Positions 42,490 through 50,180 of a DNA stretch of 64,000 nt are shown one piece after another (the stretch's first letter is position 1; the number at the start of each line of letters is the position of its first letter). Source of the DNA: Chitinophaga caseinilytica (GTDB taxonomy: Bacteria; Bacteroidota; Bacteroidia; Chitinophagales; Chitinophagaceae); NCBI RefSeq assembly GCF_038396765.1, contig NZ_CP150096.1, positions 2,835,001-2,899,000 on the forward strand, written 5' to 3'. Both the position numbers and the translations under genes were made by a program. The notes below the pieces were generated by a model that saw only the letters and a program-made list of their open reading frames with translations, did not search any database and was not told the DNA's origin.

Positions 42490-43536
42490 TTAAATCGCGG
42501 GTTCCTGCTGGCTCAGGCAATGGAAACTGCCGAGGCCCCAGATGATGTCTGTAGAATCTACCCCCACCACTTCGCGGTCGCGGAAGCAGTCGGCGATGAT
42601 GCGCAGGGCCTGCTCGTCTTTGTTGCACTGGAAAGTGGGAACGATGACGTATTTGTTGGCGATGTAGAAGTTGGCGTAGGAGGCCGGCAGGCGCTGGTCT
42701 TCCCAGATTACCGCATCGGGCATGGGCAGCTCCACGATGTTGAGGGGCTTGCCGTTCAGCAGGCGCATGGCTTTGAGCTGGCGCAGGTTCTGCTGGAGGA
42801 TGTCGTAGTTCTCGTCGTTTTTGTCGGATTCGATGACGGTCAGCACGGTGTCTTCGTTCACGAACCGGATGGTATCGTCGATATGCCCGTCGGTATCGTC
42901 GCCCACGATGCCTTCTTCCACCCAAAGCACCTGGTTGGCGCCGTAGAAATCGTGCAGGTACTTTTCGACCTGTTCGCGGTTGAGGTGCGGGTTACGGTTT
43001 TCGTTGAGCAGGCAGCAGGTGCTGGTGAGGATGGTCCCTTTCCCGTTAAATTCCACCGATCCGCCTTCCATGATGATGCCCGGCTCGAAGAGCGGCAGGT
43101 CGAAATGGCGGGCGATGCGGGTGGGGATCACATCGTCGAGGTCGAAGGGAGGGTATTTCCCGCCCCAGGCGTTATAGTTCCAGTCTACCACCGCCTTTTT
43201 CTTTTCGGCGTTGGGGTTGATGAGGAATGCGGGGCCATGGTCGCGGCACCAGGCGTCGTTGGTGGGGTGGATGAAGAATTCCACGTTCCCGACGTTCACG
43301 CCGGCGTTCTGGAGGTGCCTGGTGGCGAAGGTTTTCATGGCTTCGTCTGCCACGTTGATGCGCACCAGTTCACTGTCTGCCAGGTATTTGATAAAACGGC
43401 TGTAGTGGGGAAAGATGGCATCGATCTTTCCGGGCCAGCTGGCTTCCTTGTGGGGCCAGCTCAGCCAGGTGGCGGTATGCGGATGGAACTCAGCCGGGAA
43501 GTAGTAACCCAGTTCCCGGGGCGTAGGTTGTATCAT
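42490..43536 (-). CDS. aguA: Agmatine deiminase
   Basis: A 348-residue enzyme converting agmatine to N-carbamoylputrescine and ammonia. Hallmarks: TATWLSWPHKEASWPGK near the N-terminus, NDAWCRDHGPAFLIN, EGGSVEFNGKGTIL, GDDTDGHIDDTIRF with the catalytic His/Asp, and the nucleophile Cys in GSFHCLSQQEPA near the C-terminus. Start MIQPTPRELGYYFPAEF overlaps the stop of the upstream amidase gene by 4 bases, so the two are co-translated. Together they form the two-step agmatine-to-putrescine route. Confidence 0.95.
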   Translation of the reverse strand: MIQPTPRELGYYFPAEFHPHTATWLSWPHKEASWPGKIDAIFPHYSRFIKYLADSELVRINVADEAMKTFATRHLQNAGVNVGNVEFFIHPTNDAWCRDHGPAFLINPNAEKKKAVVDWNYNAWGGKYPPFDLDDVIPTRIARHFDLPLFEPGIIMEGGSVEFNGKGTILTSTCCLLNENRNPHLNREQVEKYLHDFYGANQVLWVEEGIVGDDTDGHIDDTIRFVNEDTVLTVIESDKNDENYDILQQNLRQLKAMRLLNGKPLNIVELPMPDAVIWEDQRLPASYANFYIANKYVIVPTFQCNKDEQALRIIADCFRDREVVGVDSTDIIWGLGSFHCLSQQEPAI

Positions 43537-44411
43537 TGTTCGTCGTCTATGTAGCGTTTGGTGATCGGTTGGTAGGAGTCGATGCGGCGGTCGCGCAGGA
43601 AAGGCCAATGCGTGCGGTAGCGGTCTGTTTTGGAAAGGTCGAGCTCCAATACCACGTTTTCTTCATCGGTGTGCGAGCTTTGGTGGAGCACGGTGCCGAA
43701 GGGGTTGGCAACGAAGGAGCCGCCCCAGAATTTCATAAGCCCGTCTTGCTCGAAACCAGTCCTGTTCACGCTCACCACGTGAATGCCGTTGGCGACGGCA
43801 TGGCTGCGCTGGATGGTTTGCCAGGCGTTGTATTGTTCGGTATTGGTGGCTTCGTCCTGGTTCGTGGCCCAGCCGATGGCGGTGGGGTAGAAGAGGATCT
43901 GTGCGCCCATGAGCGCCGTGATGCGCGCGGCTTCGGGGTACCATTGGTCCCAGCAGATGAGCACGCCGATGGTGGCGAATTTGGTTTTGAAGACTTTATA
44001 TCCGAGATCGCCGGGGGTGAAGTAAAACTTCTCGTAATACGCCGGATCGTCGGGGATGTGCATTTTGCGATATTTGCCGAGATAGGAGCCATCGGCGTCC
44101 AGCACGGCGGTGGTGTTGTGGTAGAGGCCTTCCGTCCGTTTTTCGAACAGGGAAGCGATGATCACCACCCCCAGCTCTTTGGCCACCGCACCGAGGGATT
44201 CGGTAGAAGGGCCGGGGATGGGCTCGGCCAGTTTAAAATTCTCGTAATCTTCCACATCGCAGAAATACAGCGAAGTGAACAGTTCCTGGAGGCAGATGAT
44301 CTGCGCCCCACTGGCCGCGGTTTCCCGGACCTTTTCGATGGCTTTGGCAAGATTGTCCGCCTTGTTGGCGGAACAGCTCATCTGAACGTAGCCGACTTTT
44401 ACTTTAGACAT
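43533..44411 (-). CDS. aguB: N-carbamoylputrescine amidase (nitrilase superfamily)
   Basis: A 292-residue carbon-nitrogen hydrolase with the Glu-Lys-Cys triad: Glu in IICLQELFTSLYF, Lys in YRKMHIPDDPAYYEKFYF, Cys in VLICWDQWYPEAAR. It hydrolyses N-carbamoylputrescine to putrescine, CO2 and ammonia, the step after AguA. The start MSKVKVGYVQMSCS is chosen because a -7 element lies just 5 bases upstream of it and the family begins here. Confidence 0.94.
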   Translation of the reverse strand: MSKVKVGYVQMSCSANKADNLAKAIEKVRETAASGAQIICLQELFTSLYFCDVEDYENFKLAEPIPGPSTESLGAVAKELGVVIIASLFEKRTEGLYHNTTAVLDADGSYLGKYRKMHIPDDPAYYEKFYFTPGDLGYKVFKTKFATIGVLICWDQWYPEAARITALMGAQILFYPTAIGWATNQDEATNTEQYNAWQTIQRSHAVANGIHVVSVNRTGFEQDGLMKFWGGSFVANPFGTVLHQSSHTDEENVVLELDLSKTDRYRTHWPFLRDRRIDSYQPITKRYIDDEQ

Positions 44412-44416
44412 GGGCG

Positions 44417-44424
44417 CAAAGTTA
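44417..44424 (-). promoter_or_regulatory. -7 element (TAACTTTG) of the aguBA operon
   Basis: On the minus strand TAACTTTG ends five bases before the aguB ATG, predicting a leaderless transcript. No TTG at a good distance was found. Confidence 0.45.
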
Positions 44425-44520
44425 TAAAAAAGACAGGTTCGTCCCATAATCCCAACTTTTCATCCCATTTACGAAAAGGGACGGCGGGGCTTTGTTAATA
44501 TTGCATCAAAGAAATCTTGC

Positions 44521-46035
44521 ATGAATAAGTTACAAAAGGTGGAAATATGGGCGGCTACGGGCATTTACCTGCTGGCTTTATTCACGATCCTTTTCCCTGT
44601 ACTGTCTGACGACGGCCGGTATTCCGGTTTGGCCTGGATGTACGAAAATAATGGTGTGCCGTACGATCATTTCCTGCATGCCGTCTGGCCCGGCCTGCTC
44701 ACATACACCGCCATGTACGGGGGCTTCATTTTGCTGAATTTCCGGGCCATGCCCCAGTTCGTGGAACACCACCGGTACTGGCGCGGCATCGCCATCTCGC
44801 TGGGTGTAGCGGTCGGCGCTTTCCTCATGCTGATGGTGGCCGAAAGCTGGAAGTACGGCTACCGGACCGATTTTTCCAGTGTACGCGCCTTTCACAACTG
44901 GTGCGCCGGCCGTGCCCTGATCATCGATTTCGTGTGCCTGGTGGCATTCGCTTTTTATTCCGGCATGAAATCCCTCCTGCTCGCAGGCGCCGAAAACGGC
45001 TGGGGCCGCCGCATCGCCGGCATCAAGATCCCGGCAGACATGGTCATCCTCGTCATCGTCTGGCTCGCCGTCACGTTCTTTTTCATCCTCGACCGCCATC
45101 CCGCCCGCACCAACCTGTTCTTCTGGTCGGCCGGCTGCTATATCATCTGCTACTATTTCATCAGCCGCCGCTTTTTCGGCCCGCTGCTCCGCAAGGAGCG
45201 CCACTGGAAAGAGCTACTGCCCAATGCCATCATGGTATTCCTCATTACCTATGTATTGGCCTGCGTACTGGCAGACGCTTCTACCAACATCAGCCACATG
45301 GCGCCATTCTACATCCTGATATTCGTGTGCCAGTTGCTCATGGTGATCCCCCTCGCCTGGTGGCTCACCTGGGCCACGCTCAGCCAAAAAAATGAGGTGT
45401 TGACCCTGGAGAAAGCACTGGGTCGCTCTTCCGCCAATCTGGACTTCTTGCGCTCCCAGATCAACCCTCATTTCCTTTTCAACGCCCTCAACACCCTCTA
45501 CGGCACCGCCCTCCAGGAACAGGCGGGCCGCACCAGCGAAGGGATCCAGAAGTTGGGAGACATGATGCGCTTCATGCTCCACGAAAACACGGAAGAAAAA
45601 ATCCACCTCAGCAAGGAAGTCGGGTACCTCCAGAACTACATCGCCCTGCAACGCCTGCGCACCCAGGAATCGCCCGACATCAAGATCGAAGTCAACATCC
45701 AGGACGCCAACTGCGAGCACGCCATCGCCCCCATGCTGCTCATCCCGTTCGTGGAAAACGCCTTCAAACACGGCATCAGCCTGCGAAACAGGTCGTGGAT
45801 CGTAGTGTCGCTCTCGTGCGACGATCATCATATCTATTTCGATGCCTACAACAGCCTCCATCCCAAAAGGGAAAACGATCCGGAACGCAACAGCCTCGGC
45901 ATCGGGCTCAATAACGTCCGCCAACGGCTGCAGCATATTTATCCCGGCAGGCACGAACTGTCTATCCGCGAAACAGCATCGGAATTCTTCGTTCACCTGA
46001 CCATCAAATCCGAAAAAATAGTTCCATCAGCATGA
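44521..46035 (+). CDS. Multi-pass LytS-type sensor histidine kinase
   Basis: A 504-residue kinase with about eight membrane helices in residues 1-295 (for instance IYLLALFTILFPVLS, GIAISLGVAVGAFLMLMVA, MVILVIVWLAVTFFFIL). The cytoplasmic kinase part has the phosphoacceptor His in QINPHFLFNALNTLYG (about 313-328) and an HATPase domain with LIPFVENAFKHGIS and GIGLNNVRQRL. Its end overlaps the DUF4407 gene by 4 bases, and a LytTR regulator follows, so the three form a signalling operon. The signal is unknown. Confidence 0.92.
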   Translation: MNKLQKVEIWAATGIYLLALFTILFPVLSDDGRYSGLAWMYENNGVPYDHFLHAVWPGLLTYTAMYGGFILLNFRAMPQFVEHHRYWRGIAISLGVAVGAFLMLMVAESWKYGYRTDFSSVRAFHNWCAGRALIIDFVCLVAFAFYSGMKSLLLAGAENGWGRRIAGIKIPADMVILVIVWLAVTFFFILDRHPARTNLFFWSAGCYIICYYFISRRFFGPLLRKERHWKELLPNAIMVFLITYVLACVLADASTNISHMAPFYILIFVCQLLMVIPLAWWLTWATLSQKNEVLTLEKALGRSSANLDFLRSQINPHFLFNALNTLYGTALQEQAGRTSEGIQKLGDMMRFMLHENTEEKIHLSKEVGYLQNYIALQRLRTQESPDIKIEVNIQDANCEHAIAPMLLIPFVENAFKHGISLRNRSWIVVSLSCDDHHIYFDAYNSLHPKRENDPERNSLGIGLNNVRQRLQHIYPGRHELSIRETASEFFVHLTIKSEKIVPSA

Positions 46036-47234
46036 CCGACACCACGCAACAACAAGATCACCGACCGGTAAAAAGCAAAGAACCCGATGGCTGGAGCCGC
46101 TTCCTGTGGTGGCTCGCCGCCGCAGATCCCGAAGTGCTGGCAGATTGCCGCGCAGACCGCGAAAGGTACCGCATCATCGGCCTGGCGGTGCTCGTGACGG
46201 CCCTTTTCGCCACCCTGGCCTGGGGGTATTTTTTCTCCACCGTCGTGAAAGACGACCTGCTCAATTACGGACTGGCCCTGTTTTTCGGGTTCGCCGTACT
46301 CTGTATCGACAGGAGCCTCATCGCCGCGATGCAGCGCAACGGGAAAGTACAGGTGCTGCCCGTCGCCTTCCGCCTCATCCTCGCCATCACCATCGGCCTG
46401 TTCATCTCGCAGCCCGTGGTGCTGATGCTTTTCCAGAAAGACGTGCAGGCGCAGATGGTGGTAGACCGGCAAAAGAAGATGGAAGATTTCCGCAAACAGC
46501 AAACCACCTATAATTCCGAACGCACCACGCGGCTGCGCACGCAGCTGGTGGGGCTCGATAAAACGCTCGCCGACCGCGAAAAGCAGGTGAAAGACTACAA
46601 AGACGCCTACATCCGCGAAACCGACGGCACCGGCGGCTCCGGGAAGATCGGGGAGTACGCCATCGCGAAAGTGAAACGGAACGAATACCTGAAAGCCGAA
46701 GACGAATTGCGGCAATTAAGGTCTGAAACCGCCACCCTCCGCGAAGGTCCGCTGGCAGAACTGGCGCTCATCCAGGCGGAAGACAGCACCCGCGAATCGG
46801 CCTACCGCGCTACGTTGACAGACGGGTTCCTCGCGCAGGTAGAGGCGCTCAACACGCTCACGGAAGAAAAACCGCCGCTCAAACAACGGTACCGGCTCAT
46901 CGTATTCATCATCACCCTCATCGAGATCATGCCACTGTTAACCAAGCTCATGATGCCCAAAGGCGAGTACGATGCCCGCCTGGCGGCCATCACCGCGTCC
47001 AGCATCAACGAATCCGAACTGTCGGCCGCACAGCAAAAGCAATTGCAGCAACATTTTACCGAAGGCGCGGGAGCGGCAGACAAGGAAGTGATGGACCATA
47101 TTTTCGGGTTGACGGCTTCCGCACGGCGCCGGGAATCGGAAAAACTGGTGGAGGAATGGGAACGGGCCGACGGACGGAGCTTCCGCAAACTCTGGGCTTC
47201 CGCGCGGAGGCTGCTATTACTCCATAAAGCCTGA
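46032..47234 (+). CDS. DUF4407 membrane protein within a two-component operon
   Basis: A 400-residue protein of the DUF4407 type. Three membrane helices lie near the N-terminus (about 48-68, 77-97, 112-138), then a long charged coiled coil (about 145-285: KQVKDYKDAYIRETDGTGGS and following), then one helix (IVFIITLIEIMPLLTKLMM) and a charged tail. The conserved ALFFGFAVLCIDRSLIAA segment is typical. Its function is not known. Overlap with the kinase stop and 17 bp to the regulator start suggest that it acts in the same signal path. Confidence 0.82.
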   Translation: MTDTTQQQDHRPVKSKEPDGWSRFLWWLAAADPEVLADCRADRERYRIIGLAVLVTALFATLAWGYFFSTVVKDDLLNYGLALFFGFAVLCIDRSLIAAMQRNGKVQVLPVAFRLILAITIGLFISQPVVLMLFQKDVQAQMVVDRQKKMEDFRKQQTTYNSERTTRLRTQLVGLDKTLADREKQVKDYKDAYIRETDGTGGSGKIGEYAIAKVKRNEYLKAEDELRQLRSETATLREGPLAELALIQAEDSTRESAYRATLTDGFLAQVEALNTLTEEKPPLKQRYRLIVFIITLIEIMPLLTKLMMPKGEYDARLAAITASSINESELSAAQQKQLQQHFTEGAGAADKEVMDHIFGLTASARRRESEKLVEEWERADGRSFRKLWASARRLLLLHKA

Positions 47235-47251
47235 AATCGTAAATTGTGCTT

Positions 47252-47956
47252 ATGAAAATGACAGCCATAGCGATAGACGATGAGCCCGTGGCGCTTTCGG
47301 TGATCGCCGCGCATGCGGAGAAAGTACCTTTCATGGAACTGAAGCGCACGTTCACCAACGCTTTCGAAGCCATGGACTACCTGCGGCGCGAGAAGATCGA
47401 CCTGTTGTTCCTCGACATCAAAATGCCCGATATTTCCGGGCTCGATTTCCTGTCGGGCCTCCACGAGCCGCCCATGACCATTTTCACGACGGCGTATTCC
47501 GAACATGCCGTGCAGAGCTTTGAGCTGGACGCGATCGATTATCTCCTGAAACCCTTTTCCCTCGCACGTTTCCTGAAAGCCTGCAATAAAGCGCACAGCC
47601 TGTTGCTGCTGAAGCAGGACAAACCCTCCGCTGTTCCCCAACCGCAGGATTACATTTTCGTCAAAAGCGGGTACGAGCAATGCAAGGTTGCGTTCCAGGA
47701 CATCCATTACGTGGAAAGCGCCGGCAATTACGTGCAATTCGTGCTGGGCGACCGCAAGCTGCTCAGCCGCCTTTCCATGCAGGATGCGCTGGACCTTTTG
47801 CCTGCTGGCCAGTTCACCCGGGTGCACCGGTCTTACATCGTCGCCAATGCGCGGGTAGACCGCATCGACCGGAACAGCGTGTATGTGGGGAATACGGACA
47901 TTCCCATCGGTGCGGCATTTGCGGAAGCGGTGGGGAAGATCAGCGGGGAGGCATAA
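47252..47956 (+). CDS. LytTR-family response regulator
   Basis: A 234-residue regulator. Receiver domain: IAIDDEPVAL (7-16), phosphorylated Asp at 55 in LLFLDIKMPDISG, and the conserved Lys in DYLLKPFSL. The LytTR DNA-binding domain (about 130-230) shows DYIFVKSGYEQCKV, YVESAGNYVQF and FTRVHRSYIVANARV. The start ATG at 47252 is preferred to an upstream GTG. It is the partner of the multi-pass kinase encoded two genes upstream. Confidence 0.93.
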   Translation: MKMTAIAIDDEPVALSVIAAHAEKVPFMELKRTFTNAFEAMDYLRREKIDLLFLDIKMPDISGLDFLSGLHEPPMTIFTTAYSEHAVQSFELDAIDYLLKPFSLARFLKACNKAHSLLLLKQDKPSAVPQPQDYIFVKSGYEQCKVAFQDIHYVESAGNYVQFVLGDRKLLSRLSMQDALDLLPAGQFTRVHRSYIVANARVDRIDRNSVYVGNTDIPIGAAFAEAVGKISGEA

Positions 47957-47960
47957 AAAT

Positions 47961-47990
47961 ACGGGCGCCGACATAGCGAACGCCCGTTTC
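47961..47990 (+). terminator. Weak hairpin after the LytTR gene
   Basis: ACGGGCG (47961-47967) and CGCCCGT (47981-47987) form a 7-bp stem with a 13-base loop and only a short T tract, 4 bp after the stop codon; a possible weak terminator. Confidence 0.4.
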
Positions 47991-48090
47991 AGATGGTGTA
48001 TCCGGTGGGTCGGTTCCCACGTTACAAATATATATTATAACTGTTCATAAATTAAAAAATAACCATGGCCCGGGGGCGGATTTTGCGCCG

Positions 48091-48098
48091 TATATTTG
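48091..48098 (+). promoter_or_regulatory. -7 element (TATATTTG) of the DUF4920 gene
   Basis: TATATTTG fits TAnnTTTG and leaves a leader of about 17-20 nt before the ATG at 48121. No clear -33 element. Confidence 0.45.
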
Positions 48099-48120
48099 AG
48101 TACCGTAAATCAGCTTACTT

Positions 48121-48597
48121 ATGAGAAAAATCCTTTTCCTGTTTGCCGCGGCGCTCCTGGCCGCAGGCGGGGCTCAGGCCCAAACCCAGATCGCACCTGC
48201 CGCACCCGGTGTTACATACGGCAAATCCATTGACGCACAAGGCGCTGTGGCGCTGAACGATCTCGAAAAGCAGATCGGGTCAGACACTTCCTATACCGGC
48301 AAGATCGAAGGCAAAGTGGTGGAAGTGTGCAAAAAGAAAGGCTGCTTCATGAAACTGGAGCGCGAAAACGGCGAAGCCGTGATGGTGAAATTCACGGATT
48401 ACGCGTTTTTCATGCCGCAGAACATCGTGGGCAAAACCGTGGTGCTGGAAGGTAAGGCGAAAGTGACGGAAACTTCCGTGGAAAGACTGCGCCATTACGC
48501 GGAAGACGCGGGCAAAAGCAAAGCCGAGATCGAAAAGATCAATGCACCGAAGAAAGACATCGTGATCGTCGCCGACGGGGTGGTGGTCGTAAAATAA
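48121..48597 (+). CDS. DUF4920-type secreted protein
   Basis: A 158-residue protein with a signal peptide (1-20, ending AQA-Q). The mature part is a small beta domain with GKVVEVCKKKGCFMKLE, in which the Cys pair is the hallmark of the DUF4920 family, and VMVKFTDYAFFMPQNIVGKT. It is OB-fold-like by appearance. The Cys residues may bind metal or form a disulfide; no function is established. Confidence 0.85.
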   Translation: MRKILFLFAAALLAAGGAQAQTQIAPAAPGVTYGKSIDAQGAVALNDLEKQIGSDTSYTGKIEGKVVEVCKKKGCFMKLERENGEAVMVKFTDYAFFMPQNIVGKTVVLEGKAKVTETSVERLRHYAEDAGKSKAEIEKINAPKKDIVIVADGVVVVK

Positions 48598-48618
48598 TGG
48601 CCGCGCAAGCGGATGCAG

Positions 48619-48650
48619 AGGGCGTTCCCGGCCGGGAGCGCCCTTTTTTT
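48619..48650 (+). terminator. Terminator of the DUF4920 gene
   Basis: GGGCGTTCCCGG (48620-48631) pairs with CCGGGAGCGCCC (48632-48643) with one wobble, followed by seven T. Confidence 0.8.
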
Positions 48651-48665
48651 ATCCCTGCGCCGCCG

Positions 48666-49357
48666 TTACAGCGTCATGAAAGACCGGATCTCCCAGATCA
48701 GCACGGCTTTGTTCACTTTCTCGATGGGGTGCTTTGTTTCGGGCAATACCACCATGGAGCCGTTTTGCAGGCTGCGGAAGATGCCCAGCGTTTCTTCCAC
48801 GCTGACCATATGGTCGCGGTCGCCCACCATGAGCCGCACGGGGATGTCTACCGCGGTAACGGTTTCCGGGGTGAGCAGGGGGCGCTGGCCCAGGGCTTCC
48901 ATAAGGCCTACGGTGGCGGGCAGGAGGGGTTCCCAGGCCGAGGGGCCGTGGAATTCGGCGAGCTGGTTGACGAACGCGGGGGCTTTTTCGCGGAGGAAGT
49001 CGGCGTTGAGCGTCCGGGCTTCTTTGGCGGCCACGTCGGGCGTCCAGTCGAATTTGGTGCCGAGGGTGAGGATGCGCGAAATGGTATCCGGCGCCTGGAT
49101 GGCGGCCTGCAGGGCGATGTAGCCGCCCATGCTGTAGCCGAAAACAGCCGCAGGGCCGATGTTTTGGCTCCGGATGTAATCGATCAGCTGACCCGTGAGG
49201 GCTTCTATGCGGAGGGGGCTTCCGGTAACGGCGTACCACCGTGCCCGTACAGATTGAAACGGTAAACGGTGTACTGGTCTTCCAATACAGATGCGATGCT
49301 GTCGAAATGCTGGACAGCGCCCAATGCGCCATGTAGTAAGATGAGGGCAGGTTTCAT
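48666..49357 (-). pseudogene. Alpha/beta hydrolase, single-base frame break (probably an intact gene)
   Basis: The first frame begins MKPALILLHGALGAVQHFDS, with the HGALG oxyanion motif, and runs through YRFNLYGHGGTPLPEAPS to a stop. The frame one base away continues RIEALTGQLIDYIRS, with the nucleophile elbow GYSMGG, the acid in MVGDRDHMV and the His in PETKHPIEKV. Restoring one base in the G5 run at 49214-49218 (C5 on the coding strand) gives an unbroken 230-residue hydrolase. It probably hydrolyses a small ester; the substrate is unknown. Confidence 0.82.
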
Positions 49358-49404
49358 GCGGAAGCGGGGTTTTAAAAAAATGTATGCGAGTCAACGAATT
49401 TAAC

Positions 49405-49573
49405 TATATTTATGTAAATCTGAATCTGTCTTCCTCAACACATTGATTATCGTCGCTTAACATACATTATTTTCCATCTAAAAAACGCATTGTCCTCTCG
49501 AAAACCCTACGGAGCAGAAGGAATGTGAGTCTTAATGGATAATATCCGCAGCGGGTCCGCTGCGGTTTTTTTT
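49405..49573 (+). ncRNA. Candidate small RNA ending in a strong terminator
   Basis: There is no plus-strand gene here, yet a strong plus-oriented terminator stands at 49546-49573. Upstream at 49405-49412 is TATATTTA, one base from the -7 consensus. A transcript of about 155 nt from near 49418 to 49573 would fit. No frame longer than a few codons is convincing, so a non-coding RNA is the simplest reading; its family is unknown. Confidence 0.35.
49546..49573 (+). terminator. Strong plus-strand terminator without an upstream gene
   Basis: CCGCAGCGG (49546-49554), GT loop, CCGCTGCGG (49557-49565), then eight T. The minus strand lacks a U tract, so it does not serve the neighbouring VOC gene. Confidence 0.8.
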
Positions 49574-49593
49574 CGCCGCTTCCATCAGGAATT

Positions 49594-49977
49594 TTACGCG
49601 CTGATCTGCTGTCCGAACTGGATCAGATAACCATTGTTGTCGTAAATCCCGAATTCGCGCATGCCATAATCGAAATTCTGAACGGGGAAGCAAATCTCCG
49701 CACGGTCTTTCACCTTCTCCCACAATTCATCGATCCCATCCATATGAATATAGATTTCACCGGTGAAAACGGGCTCTTCGAAAGGCGTTGAGCTGCCGAA
49801 AGGATATTTCGCCTGCGGATGCACCAGTTGCATGGTGACTTTGTCTTTCTGAATAGACGCGAACTTCCATTGTTCGTCCAGCGCCTTACAGGTAAAATCC
49901 AGCACGGTAACATAAAAGTCTACCGTTTCCTGGAGTGATGGTGTAGCCAGTGTAGGAATGGGTGCCAGCAGTTCCAT
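49594..49977 (-). CDS. VOC-superfamily (glyoxalase/bleomycin-resistance-like) protein
   Basis: A 127-residue protein with the paired beta-alpha-beta-beta-beta units of the vicinal oxygen chelate fold: TLATPSLQETVDFYVTVLDF at the start, then TGEIYIHMDGIDELWEKV and REFGIYDNNGYLIQFGQQ. Metal ligands of catalytic members are not clearly conserved (a Glu in the usual last-strand position is replaced by Gln), so it may bind rather than modify its ligand. It stands alone. Confidence 0.88.
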   Translation of the reverse strand: MELLAPIPTLATPSLQETVDFYVTVLDFTCKALDEQWKFASIQKDKVTMQLVHPQAKYPFGSSTPFEEPVFTGEIYIHMDGIDELWEKVKDRAEICFPVQNFDYGMREFGIYDNNGYLIQFGQQISA

Positions 49978-50147
49978 AAGTTCTCTGTTTGGGTAATTAG
50001 TGCGACAGTTGTAATAGTTGTATCAGTCTTGCTTTCTTGCTTTTTCGATTTAGTATTGAAGTAGCTTCGACTCTCGTTCTAAATATAACAGAATTTTTCT
50101 TTCCGCCCATGGTTGTTGATGTTAAATTTATGCACATCCTTTTATGC

Positions 50148-50155
50148 TATATTTG
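50148..50155 (+). promoter_or_regulatory. -7 element (TATATTTG) of recQ
   Basis: TATATTTG matches the -7 consensus; the ATG follows after 25 nt. The nearest TTG (50116-50118) is 29 bp upstream, too far for a standard -33. Confidence 0.4.
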
Positions 50156-50180
50156 CCCGGAAGCTAAATTTTAGTCGGGT

